Notes under the pieces: model-generated
Told to the model about the DNA's origin: nothing
Database searches by the model: none
What the model saw: only the letters and a program-made list of their open reading frames with translations
Program-made: the position numbers and the translations under genes
Part shown: in pieces, positions 17,233 through 25,105 of the stretch
Numbering within the stretch: position 1 is the first letter of the stretch
How the letters are laid out: each line of letters starts with the position of its first letter
From: Clostridium sp. C105KSO13
GTDB taxonomy: Bacteria > Bacillota > Clostridia > Lachnospirales > Lachnospiraceae
DNA length: 64,000 nucleotides
Assembly (NCBI RefSeq): GCF_001517425.1
Contig: NZ_FBWL01000172.1
Span: 1-64,000 of the forward strand
Direction: 5' to 3'

Positions 17233-18627
17233 GTGGAGAAGGTAAAGAAAAAATCGTCCGGCATGAATCCTTTTGTCATTCTATTTCTTGTAATGCTGGT
17301 GTGTGCGGCTGCGTCCTATTTCATTTCCCCGGGAGCATTTGAACGTATCGAGGAAAATGGCCGGACCATGGTTGTTGAAGGCAGTTTTCATAAGGTAGAA
17401 AGGACGCCTGTATCTATAGGGAATTTCTTCCTTGCTATTCCACAGGGGCTTGTCGGTGCTGCCATTATCATGTTCCTTGTTATGCTCGTGGGTGGGTTTG
17501 TGCAGGTGTATCTGGACACAGGAGCTCTGGATAAAGGAATAGCAAAAATACTGCGGGCCTCGGATAAATTTGGAAGCCCCATTGTTCTTGTGATTATTAT
17601 GCTGTTGTTTTCCCTGATAGGTGGATTTCTTGGCTGGGCTGAGCAGATTATTCCTTTTGTTCCTATCATTGTGTCTATTTGTCTTGCTTTAGGCTATGAC
17701 ACTGTTGTTGGGATGGCTTCCAGTGCTTTTGTGTGCATGATGGGCTTCGCAGTATCCCCAACAAATGTATACACTGTGGGGATATCCCATGAAATAGCAC
17801 AGCTGCCCATGTTTTCCGGCATGTGGCTTCGTCTGATTGCGTTAGTAGTAATAGAAACTGTTATCATGATTTATATACTTGTCTATGCTGCCAGAGTGAA
17901 AAAGAATCCGGCCAAAAGTATCGTCTACGGTATTGATAACAGCAGTCTTAAAAGAGACTACAGCGCTCTAAAAGACAGCAAGATGACAAATAATCAGATT
18001 CTGGCACTCCTTATCTTTGGAATTACATTTGTTGTGGCTATTTTCGGAGTCCTACATTATAGCTGGGAGATGGAGCAGCTCTCAGCCGTATTTCTGGCAG
18101 GCGGACTTTTGGGAGGTCTTGTCGGGCGTTTGGGCGTAAATGGCACCACGGGGAGCATTGTGAAGGGTGCTAAGGGTGCAGTGGACGGAGCACTGGTTAT
18201 TGGGCTGGCACGTGCGATTCAGGTAGTGATGACCCAGGGAGGCCTGATTGATCCCATCATACATTTCTTTTCGCAATCACTGGGTGGCTTTTCCCCATGG
18301 CTTGCCGCAATAGGCATTTTCGTGGTGACTCTCCTTGCAGACGGTCTTATTCCCTCTGGCAGCGGCAAAGCAATCGCGATCATGCCTATTATCATCCCAT
18401 TGGCGGATATGCTTGGAATCACCAGACAAACTGCAACTTTAGCATATCAATTTGGGGACGGCTTTGCCAATATGTACTGGTTTACGAACGGAACTCTTTT
18501 AATTTTCCTCGCCGTTTCAAAGGTGCCTTTACGCAAATGGTATAAGTTCCTCTGGCCCCTTCAGATTGTGCTGACTGTTATTGCGATTGCATTCCTTGGG
18601 ATTGCGATTGCCACCAATTATCAATAA
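17233..18627 (+). CDS. YfcC-family membrane carrier
   Basis: A 464-residue polytopic membrane protein with about 12 hydrophobic segments, matching the YfcC/C4-dicarboxylate-carrier superfamily (MNPFVILFLVMLVCAAASYF start, GWAEQIIPFVPI and GLIPSGSGKAIAIMPI re-entrant motifs). Members are secondary transporters often annotated for basic amino acids or short peptides; the substrate is unproven. GTG 17233 follows AAGAGGAGATATC. An M20 peptidase-like hydrolase starts 17 bases downstream, suggesting uptake of an N-acylated amino acid or dipeptide followed by hydrolysis. Confidence 0.75.
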   Translation: MEKVKKKSSGMNPFVILFLVMLVCAAASYFISPGAFERIEENGRTMVVEGSFHKVERTPVSIGNFFLAIPQGLVGAAIIMFLVMLVGGFVQVYLDTGALDKGIAKILRASDKFGSPIVLVIIMLLFSLIGGFLGWAEQIIPFVPIIVSICLALGYDTVVGMASSAFVCMMGFAVSPTNVYTVGISHEIAQLPMFSGMWLRLIALVVIETVIMIYILVYAARVKKNPAKSIVYGIDNSSLKRDYSALKDSKMTNNQILALLIFGITFVVAIFGVLHYSWEMEQLSAVFLAGGLLGGLVGRLGVNGTTGSIVKGAKGAVDGALVIGLARAIQVVMTQGGLIDPIIHFFSQSLGGFSPWLAAIGIFVVTLLADGLIPSGSGKAIAIMPIIIPLADMLGITRQTATLAYQFGDGFANMYWFTNGTLLIFLAVSKVPLRKWYKFLWPLQIVLTVIAIAFLGIAIATNYQ

Positions 18628-18644
18628 AACGAGGAGGATTTAAG

Positions 18645-19811
18645 TTGAAATCTTATGAACTGGCTTTGGCCGAAAAACAATACATCATTGGTTTGCGACG
18701 GCATTTTCACAGCCACCCGGAATTGAGCTGGCAGGAATATGCCACCACAAAAAAAATCTGCGAAGAACTTGATAAATTATCAATCCCTTACAAGAAACTG
18801 CCGAAGACCGGTGTGATAGCAACATTGGAGGGTACAAAAAAGCATCCTGTGATTGGCCTTCGAGCAGATATTGACGCTCTTCCTATTAAAGAAGTAAAGG
18901 ACTTAACTTTCAAATCATTAAACGAAGGGGTGATGCATGCCTGCGGGCACGATTCTCATATGTCTATGCTGCTTGGCGCTGCAAAGATTTTAAGTGAACA
19001 TAAAGAGGAATTAAACTGCACGGTTCGTTTTATCTTTCAGCCGGCGGAGGAGACGATTCAGGGAGCTAGAACCCTGTTAAATAATGCCGAGGTGATGGAG
19101 TGTGACAATCTTTTTGCAATTCATATTTTCCCGTATATTGCAACAGGGAAAATCTCTGTGGAAGAAGGGCCGCGTTTTACATCTGCGGATACCATTAAGT
19201 TTAAAATTATGGGCCGGGGAGGCCATGGTTCCATGCCTCAGGACACCGTAGATCCAATTGTTGCTTCTGCAGCTGTTATAAATGATCTGCAATCCATTGT
19301 AAGCCGCGAAATAGACCCCAGAGATACTTGTGTTATCAGTGTTTGTTCCATTCATGCAGGCTATGCTGCCAACATAATTCCGAATAATGTGGAAATGCTG
19401 GGGACAGTGCGCACATTTAACCCGAAGGTAAGGGAAATACTGCCGGAAAAAATCGAGAGGGTGATTGCCGGGACATGTGAAACATTCCGTACCACGTATG
19501 AATATGAGTTCATCCGCGGGACCGCCGCAACAATCAACGAGCCTAAAAGCAGTGCAAGGGCAGAACGAGCTGTGCGGGAGATACTGGGAGAAGAAGGGCT
19601 TGTCAAGTACGAAAAAACTCCCGGAGGTGAAGACTTTGCCTGGCTGCTTGAAAAGAAACCGGGATGCCTTGCATTTGTAGGATGCCGCAATGAAGCACAT
19701 GACCAGAAGTATGCACTGCACAATGAGCGCTTTGATCTGGATGAAGAGGCGCTGGTAAACGGAGCCGCTCTGTTTGTACAATATGTGCTGGTTACACAGG
19801 ATGAAATATAA
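18645..19811 (+). CDS. M20 family amidohydrolase (N-acyl-amino-acid/hippurate hydrolase type)
   Basis: A 388-residue metal-dependent hydrolase. Metal-binding and catalytic residues appear in GLRADIDALPI (from 71), HACGHDSHM (C100, H102) and PAEE (E135, E136), followed by the dimerisation domain (GRGGHGSMPQD) and a terminal histidine region. It would cleave an amide bond to release a free amino acid in the cytoplasm. TTG 18645 is supported by ACGAGGAGG. Its position directly behind the YfcC carrier suggests one transport-and-hydrolysis unit. Confidence 0.85.
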   Translation: MKSYELALAEKQYIIGLRRHFHSHPELSWQEYATTKKICEELDKLSIPYKKLPKTGVIATLEGTKKHPVIGLRADIDALPIKEVKDLTFKSLNEGVMHACGHDSHMSMLLGAAKILSEHKEELNCTVRFIFQPAEETIQGARTLLNNAEVMECDNLFAIHIFPYIATGKISVEEGPRFTSADTIKFKIMGRGGHGSMPQDTVDPIVASAAVINDLQSIVSREIDPRDTCVISVCSIHAGYAANIIPNNVEMLGTVRTFNPKVREILPEKIERVIAGTCETFRTTYEYEFIRGTAATINEPKSSARAERAVREILGEEGLVKYEKTPGGEDFAWLLEKKPGCLAFVGCRNEAHDQKYALHNERFDLDEEALVNGAALFVQYVLVTQDEI

Positions 19812-19888
19812 TATCTGAAAAAACCATTAGGCAAACCACAGCCGGTTGCAAGGGGAAATTATATTTGCGAGGCCGGCGGCGGGCTTAG

Positions 19889-20056
19889 CTATGATACCTT
19901 TTCGTCTATTAATTTGCAGATTCGGGAAACTAAAAAAGGGTAACCGGATGTATAATCATAGATTAGTCTGGCAATATATTTAATATCCATTCCCGTTTTA
20001 TAATCCTGTTCATATTCTGCAAGCATTCCTGCTATTTCATCTGTTGAAAAGCTCAT
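19889..20056 (-). pseudogene. Remnant of an AAA-like ATPase (PF14516-type family)
   Basis: A 55-codon frame from ATG 20056 reads MSFSTDEIAGMLAEYEQDYK and then ISRLIYDYTSGYPFLVSRIC-like sequence (visible: IARLIYDYTSGYPFLVSR). It ends at 19889. This matches an internal segment of abundant Lachnospiraceae AAA-like proteins of about 500 residues, which lack any known role. Walker motifs and C-terminus are absent, so it is a relic or internal fragment. The rest of the 19812-20348 gap holds one palindromic repeat and the promoter of the phosphate transporter. Confidence 0.55.
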
Positions 20057-20110
20057 ATCAATTCTCCCTTCTGCGGGGAAATTTTATATTTTCCAATTAT
20101 TTGATGATAC

Positions 20111-20171
20111 GAGGGTCCAAAGGTTATGTGTTTCATGCTTGCACGAAAAAGAGCATAACTTTGGGACCCTC
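20111..20171. repeat. Dispersed palindromic repeat, copy 1
   Basis: GAGGGTCCAAAGGTTATG (20111-20128) and CATAACTTTGGGACCCTC (20154-20171) are inverted arms around a 25-base centre that itself contains TTTCATGC. Related copies lie at 24932-24988 and 31784-31839. Confidence 0.8.
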
Positions 20172-20281
20172 ACACCATTTGAATCTATATTAACATAATG
20201 TGACGGCTCTGTGTTTACAATACTTGAAATAATTTAAATAATATGGTAAGTATTACAGTAGTCGAAACATAGAAAAATCTG

Positions 20282-20310
20282 TTGACAAATGTACTTTAAT
20301 ATATGATTAT
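20282..20310 (+). promoter_or_regulatory. Promoter of the phosphate transporter pair
   Basis: TTGACA (20282-20287) is followed after 17 bases by GATTAT (20305-20310), preceded by TAT. The -35 box is perfect and the -10 box weaker. No clear Pho-type direct repeats were seen nearby. Confidence 0.45.
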
Positions 20311-20348
20311 TAAAAGGACGACTTTAAATGTTATGGAAGGAAATGAAA

Positions 20349-21398
20349 ATGTATAATTTTGGCGAATTTTTGGCGCAGACGAAGGACAACCCTGCCCTTC
20401 TGATTACAGTTGTGCTGACTCTGGCTGTTATTTTAGTCAACGGCTGGACAGATGCCCCCAATGCTATTGCTACAGCGGTGTCGACAAAGGCAATACCTCC
20501 GCGTCCGGCGATCACAATGGCGGCAGTGTTTAATTTTCTTGGAATTTTAGTAATGACTGCAATCAATAAGAATGTAGCCCAGACCATTTACAACATGGTG
20601 GATTTTGGAGATAATGCTCATCAGGCACTGGTGGCATTGTGTGCGGCGATGATTGCCATAGTAATGTGGGCCGTTGCGGCCTGGGCATTTGGCATCCCGA
20701 CCAGTGAAAGTCATGCTTTGATTGCCGGTCTTACGGGGGCGGCTATAGCCATGCACGGGGGGCTTGACGGTGTAAATGGCAGTGAATGGCTGAAGGTAAT
20801 TTATGGTCTGGTACTCTCCACATTTCTGGGATTTGCTATGGGATATATTGTGGTAAAACTGATTGGCCTGATATTTGGCGGCGTTGACCGCCGCCAAACT
20901 ACCGAAATATTCCAGAAAGCTCAGATTGGCGGAGCTGCAGCTATGGCTTTTATGCATGGGGCGCAGGACGGACAGAAATTTATGGGTGTATTTTTGTTGG
21001 GCATAGCTCTCAATAACGGGGATACAAATGCCGGGCTGTTTGAAATCCCATTCTGGCTGATTGTAATTTGTTCTTTGATAATGGGGCTTGGGACATCCAT
21101 CGGCGGTTATAAGATTATTAAGGCTGTGGGCATGGATATGGTTAAGCTTGAAACTTATCAAGGGTTTGCAGCGGACCTGGCAGGTGCGGGATGCCTGCTG
21201 CTTTCATCACTTACCGGTATGCCGGTTTCCACGACCCATACAAAGACTACGGCAATTATGGGCGTAGGTGCAGCAAAGAGCATTAAACAGGTTGACTGGA
21301 GTGTAGTAAAAGAGATGGTAATGACCTGGATATTGACATTTCCTGGCTGCGGTTTAATTGGCTTTGTAATGGCAAAACTATTTACAATGTTTTTTTAA
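20349..21398 (+). CDS. PiT-family inorganic phosphate transporter
   Basis: A 349-residue membrane protein of the PiT family, importing phosphate with a cation. The duplicated signature is visible as NGWTDAPNAIATAVSTKA (N-terminal half) and GMPVSTTHTKTTAIMGVG (C-terminal half), with FGIPTSESHALIAGL in between. ATG 20349 follows GGAAGGAAATG. An alternative in-frame ATG at 20328 has AAAGGAC upstream, and I cannot decide between them. The DUF47 partner follows after 18 bases. Confidence 0.85.
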   Translation: MYNFGEFLAQTKDNPALLITVVLTLAVILVNGWTDAPNAIATAVSTKAIPPRPAITMAAVFNFLGILVMTAINKNVAQTIYNMVDFGDNAHQALVALCAAMIAIVMWAVAAWAFGIPTSESHALIAGLTGAAIAMHGGLDGVNGSEWLKVIYGLVLSTFLGFAMGYIVVKLIGLIFGGVDRRQTTEIFQKAQIGGAAAMAFMHGAQDGQKFMGVFLLGIALNNGDTNAGLFEIPFWLIVICSLIMGLGTSIGGYKIIKAVGMDMVKLETYQGFAADLAGAGCLLLSSLTGMPVSTTHTKTTAIMGVGAAKSIKQVDWSVVKEMVMTWILTFPGCGLIGFVMAKLFTMFF

Positions 21399-21416
21399 AG
21401 AAAGGATACAGAAATT

Positions 21417-22037
21417 ATGGCAAAGAAAAAGAGCCCTTATTTTGAAGACTTTAACAGGATGGTGGAATGTTCCTGCAGAGCAGCGGAACATTTGAAGAAA
21501 ACACTCAGAGAATTCACTCCTGACACTTTTGAGGAAAAATGTGAATTAATGCATGAGATTGAAAACGAAGAAGACGACATTAAGCATGAGATGATGGAGC
21601 GTCTTGCAAAAGAATTCATACCTCCGATTGATAGGGAAGACATTATTGATATGTCACACCACCTGGATAATGTAACAGATAAAATCGAGGAAATTGTGAT
21701 GAGAATGCATATGTATAATGTCCAGACACTCCGGACCGATGCAAATACGTATGCAGATATCATACTAAAGATGTGCGATAAATTAAAAATAGCGGTGGAT
21801 GAGTTTCCAAACTTTCACAAATCAACTACACTTAAAGAAAAAATCATTGAGATCAATACAATTGAAGAGGAAGGCGATCGTTTATATATGACCGCAGTCA
21901 GAGAACTCTTTGAACAGGAAAGCAATCCCCTGCAGATTTTTGCCTGGAGTAAAATCTTTGATCTAATGGAAGATTGTTGCGATGCCTGTGAGCATGTGGC
22001 GAATGTAATGGAAATGGTTATCATGAAAAATGGCTAA
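21417..22037 (+). CDS. DUF47 family PhoU-like accessory protein
   Basis: A 206-residue, fully helical acidic protein of the DUF47/PhoU-like family, with repeated acidic motifs such as EIENEEDDIKHEMM (near 43) and TIEEEGDRLY (near 150) that bind metal in relatives. Such proteins are nearly always encoded beside a PiT carrier and are thought to control it. It starts 18 bases after the transporter with an AAAGGATA site. The order and spacing make a two-gene phosphate operon. Confidence 0.85.
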   Translation: MAKKKSPYFEDFNRMVECSCRAAEHLKKTLREFTPDTFEEKCELMHEIENEEDDIKHEMMERLAKEFIPPIDREDIIDMSHHLDNVTDKIEEIVMRMHMYNVQTLRTDANTYADIILKMCDKLKIAVDEFPNFHKSTTLKEKIIEINTIEEEGDRLYMTAVRELFEQESNPLQIFAWSKIFDLMEDCCDACEHVANVMEMVIMKNG

Positions 22038-22118
22038 AAAGGGAGCGTTTCCCTGGGGTGCAACTGCCGGTTGACAAATTTCCAAGTTGGATTGGTGGCC
22101 GGCAACCAGTCTTTTTGC

Positions 22119-22136
22119 TAAGATAATATTATCTTA
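22119..22136. promoter_or_regulatory. Perfect 18-bp palindrome, likely operator of the XRE regulator
   Basis: TAAGATAATATTATCTTA is perfectly self-complementary and lies 60 bases before ATG 22197. Its position and symmetry suit autoregulation by the dimeric helix-turn-helix protein encoded next. A shorter palindrome (CGATATCG) follows at about 22151. Confidence 0.6.
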
Positions 22137-22196
22137 AGAGAGCATTTTGCGATATCGTAAGCTAAAAAGTAAAAATTTTGTGTGAGGAGAAGTTTT

Positions 22197-23192
22197 ATGA
22201 TTTTGGCGGAGAAGATAATGAAGCTCAGAAAACAAAACGGCTGGTCTCAGGAAGAACTGGCAATGAAACTGAACATTTCCCGACAGTCGGTTTCAAAATG
22301 GGAGAGCACTGCAGCAATTCCGGACTTAGATAAAATTATTAAGTTGAGTGAAATCTTCGAGGTGAGCACCGATTATTTATTAAAGGATGAGCTGGAGGAC
22401 GAGGCCCGCGTTGGAACAATTTCTGATGATGAATCGGATTATAATAATGAATCTGTAAGAACTGTTTCACTGGAAGATGCCAACAGCTACATGGAGATGG
22501 TTGACGGAGCAGCCAAGAAGATGGCGGGAGCAGTTTCGGCATGTATTCTTTCACCGGTACTTTTAATTTTGCTGGGCGGTTTGTCAGAATATCAGGAGAC
22601 AGGAATTACAGAAGATATGGCAGGAGGGGTAGGAGTGACAGTTCTGCTTTTGATAATTGCAGGAGCTGTTGCAGTATTTATCCTGATTGGGATGCAGCTG
22701 GACAAATTTGAATACTTGGAAAAGGAGTCCCTTAACCTGCAGTATGGTGTGGCAGGTATTGCACAGACGAAACGCGACTACTTTGAACCGGTCTTTAAGA
22801 GATGTATAGCTTCCGGTGTTGCACTTTGCATTATCAGTGCTGTGCCGATTTTGATAGCAGCAGCTTTTAATCCACCGGATATGGTATATGTTTATTGCGT
22901 TGCTTTTCTTCTCATATTGATAGCTTTTGCTGTTTTCCTATTTGTATGGTCCAGTATGATTTATGGAAGCTATCAAAAGCTCCTGGAAGAAGGGGATTAT
23001 ACCCGGAGTAAGAAACTCGAGAATAAAAGAAATGATAACCTGTCAAAGGTATACTGGTGCACAGCGACAGCTATATACCTGGGGGCAAGTTTTCTTACAC
23101 GAAGGTGGGAAATCACCTGGGTTGTATGGCCCTGCGCCGGTGTTTTTTATGCTGCGGTGTGTGGAATCGCTGCTATGCTCAGAAAAAGTTGA
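22197..23192 (+). CDS. XRE-family helix-turn-helix protein with membrane domain
   Basis: A 331-residue protein. Residues 1-62 are a classic Cro/XRE helix-turn-helix (RKQNGWSQEELAMKLNISRQ). A linker then leads to four hydrophobic segments (about 115-130, 145-165, 205-230, 240-260) and a final pair near 290-330. It is probably a membrane-anchored regulator. ATG 22197 follows GAGGAGAAG; an upstream GTG at 22182 lies within that ribosome site. A perfect palindrome at 22119-22136 is a likely own operator. What signal the membrane part senses is unknown. Confidence 0.8.
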   Translation: MILAEKIMKLRKQNGWSQEELAMKLNISRQSVSKWESTAAIPDLDKIIKLSEIFEVSTDYLLKDELEDEARVGTISDDESDYNNESVRTVSLEDANSYMEMVDGAAKKMAGAVSACILSPVLLILLGGLSEYQETGITEDMAGGVGVTVLLLIIAGAVAVFILIGMQLDKFEYLEKESLNLQYGVAGIAQTKRDYFEPVFKRCIASGVALCIISAVPILIAAAFNPPDMVYVYCVAFLLILIAFAVFLFVWSSMIYGSYQKLLEEGDYTRSKKLENKRNDNLSKVYWCTATAIYLGASFLTRRWEITWVVWPCAGVFYAAVCGIAAMLRKS

Positions 23193-23201
23193 ATATAAAC
23201 C

Positions 23202-23246
23202 AAAAGAAGGCAGTGAGAAGAACTTTACAATCCTGCCTTCTTTTTT
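23202..23246 (+). terminator. Intrinsic terminator after the XRE gene
   Basis: AAAAGAAGGCAG (23202-23213) pairs with CTGCCTTCTTTT (23233-23244) and runs into TTTTTT. Stem and T-run are both strong. Confidence 0.8.
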
Positions 23247-23315
23247 GTGTATAAAGTTAATAAAATAGAAAATGTATGAAAAGTATACAAATAGTTTATA
23301 AACATATAGAAAACA

Positions 23316-23344
23316 TTGATTAAATAATGTGAAAATGTTATCAT
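23316..23344 (+). promoter_or_regulatory. Promoter for the AGCS symporter gene
   Basis: TTGATT (23316-23321) and TATCAT (23339-23344) have a 17-base spacer and lie about 95 bases before GTG 23439. Confidence 0.45.
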
Positions 23345-23438
23345 AGTAGTATGGAATTTTACTAAGATTCAGGCTGGGAAAAGGGGGCTGTAGTGAGGCT
23401 TTAAACAAAAAATGTAAATTAGAAAAGGGGGTTTTGGT

Positions 23439-24803
23439 GTGGAGACACTGAACAATATCGTATTGACGATCCAGCATTATCTTGCAGATTACATTTTGAT
23501 TATACTGCTTTTGGCCGGAGGTGCATGGTTCACAATACGATTAAATTTCATTCAGGTAAGAGGTTTCAAAGAAGGGATGAAAAGGACTTTCGGAGAATTG
23601 TTTTCCAAGAAAGGCGAAGCAGGGAAAGACGGAATGTCCTCTTTTCAGGCCCTTGCGACAGCAATCGCTGCACAAGTAGGTACCGGGAATATCGCAGGAG
23701 CAGCCACAGCGTTGGCAATTGGCGGACCGGGTGCTATTTTTTGGATGTGGATTGCCGCCTTCCTAGGGATGGCGACGATTTTTGCAGAAGCAATCATGGC
23801 CCAGAAGTATAAGCAGGTCGGTAAAGACGGGCAAATCACAGGAGGGCCTGTGTACTATATTCGGGCAGCATTTCAAGGTACATTTGGAAAAGTCCTGGCA
23901 GGTATTTTCGCTGTGCTGATTACTTTAGCTCTTGGCTTTATGGGAAATGCAGTGCAGTCCAATTCGATTGCATCGGCCTTTAATACAGCGTTTGGCATCC
24001 CTCAGCCGGTGATGGGAGTAATTGTTGCAATAATCGCACTGTTTGTATTTGTAGGCGGAATGAAAAGAATTGCAAAGGTTACAGAAATCATAGTACCGTT
24101 TATGGCAGTTCTTTACATTATAGGATCACTGATTGTCATTTCCTACAATTACAAGAATATCCCCTATGCATTTGCCTCAATATTTGTCGGTGCATTCAAG
24201 CCTTCAGCGGTTTCCGGCGGTGCAGTAGGTGCAACGATTAAACTTGCCCTGACGAAAGGCGTTGCCAGAGGTCTCTTCTCCAATGAAGCAGGTATGGGTT
24301 CCACGCCTCATGCACATGCCGTAGCAAAAGTAGATCATCCGGTAGAACAGGGTTTCCTGGCAATGACAGGGGTATTCATTGATACATTTATTGTTCTGAA
24401 CGTGACAGCATTGGTAATCATTACGACAAAGTCAATTCCATCCGGAAAGACAGGCGCAGAACTGAGCCAGTTCGCATTTTCTACGCTGTACGGAAAAGGA
24501 GGAGACATCTTTATTGCAGTTTGCCTGCTCTTCTTCGCATTTTCCACAATCATAGGGTGGTATTTCTTCGGTGAAGCCAATGTAAAATACTTATTTGGTA
24601 CAAAAGCTGTAAGGATATATGCTGTGCTGGTAGCAGTATGCGTTGTACTGGGCTCCTTAGCACAGGTAGACCTGGTATGGAACATGGCCGACTGCTTCAA
24701 CTCCATGATGGTAATCCCGAACATCCTGGCACTGTTTATGCTGACCAAAGTAATTAAGTCGGTTCACGATGACTATTACAAGAACTTCCAAAAGAAAAAA
24801 TAA
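23439..24803 (+). CDS. Sodium:alanine symporter family (AGCS) protein
   Basis: A 454-residue membrane protein with about 10-11 helices, belonging to the alanine/glycine:cation symporter family. Family motifs are present: FQALATAIAAQVGTGNIAGA (near 68), GGPGAIFWMWIAAFLGMATIF, and GLFSNEAGMGSTPHAHA (near 278). It would import alanine or glycine with Na+ or H+. GTG 23439 has AAAAGGGGGT upstream. It is transcribed alone, from a promoter at 23316 to a strong terminator at 24832. Confidence 0.9.
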   Translation: METLNNIVLTIQHYLADYILIILLLAGGAWFTIRLNFIQVRGFKEGMKRTFGELFSKKGEAGKDGMSSFQALATAIAAQVGTGNIAGAATALAIGGPGAIFWMWIAAFLGMATIFAEAIMAQKYKQVGKDGQITGGPVYYIRAAFQGTFGKVLAGIFAVLITLALGFMGNAVQSNSIASAFNTAFGIPQPVMGVIVAIIALFVFVGGMKRIAKVTEIIVPFMAVLYIIGSLIVISYNYKNIPYAFASIFVGAFKPSAVSGGAVGATIKLALTKGVARGLFSNEAGMGSTPHAHAVAKVDHPVEQGFLAMTGVFIDTFIVLNVTALVIITTKSIPSGKTGAELSQFAFSTLYGKGGDIFIAVCLLFFAFSTIIGWYFFGEANVKYLFGTKAVRIYAVLVAVCVVLGSLAQVDLVWNMADCFNSMMVIPNILALFMLTKVIKSVHDDYYKNFQKKK

Positions 24804-24831
24804 AAAAATGAGTACATAATGTTACCTGTAT

Positions 24832-24866
24832 AAAGAGCCACGGGCAGGCTGCCCCGGGGCTCTTTC
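24832..24866 (+). terminator. Intrinsic terminator after the AGCS gene
   Basis: AAAGAGCC...GGCTCTTT (24832-24865) with an inner GGGCAGGCTGCCC-type pairing gives a long GC-rich stem ending in TTTCT. Confidence 0.75.
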
Positions 24867-24931
24867 TGATTAAATAGATGTATTTCTCAACAGGTGTGGA
24901 TTTATCTTAGGGCTGCTTTCTCATGTTTTGC

Positions 24932-24988
24932 GGGTCCCAAAGTCATGTTTTTTTCATGTAAACATGAAACTACATGACTTTGGGACCC
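24932..24988. repeat. Dispersed palindromic repeat, copy 2
   Basis: GGGTCCCAAAGTCATG (24932-24947) and CATGACTTTGGGACCC (24973-24988) are perfect 16-bp inverted arms around TTTCATG...CATGAAA, which is itself an inner inverted repeat. This is the best-preserved of three copies in the window. Confidence 0.85.
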
Positions 24989-25105
24989 TGGTATCATATT
25001 CTTGTCTTTTTGATAATAGTATAAATAGTGAAAGGACTTATTAAAAAAACTTGTCAAAAGAGGCTGCATATAAACTGGCAGACAATAATAAAGGAGGATG
25101 AGATA

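Noticed and set aside
22060-22110. A terminator between the DUF47 gene and the XRE gene
   Set aside because: GCCGG...CCGGC and GGTTG...CAACC can pair only with wide mismatches, and the following CTTTTT is separated from the stem. The evidence is too weak to call.
24932-24988. The palindrome after the AGCS gene as its terminator
   Set aside because: A proper terminator with GC stem and T-run already lies at 24832-24866. The palindrome matches two other distant copies in sequence, so it is a repeat family.
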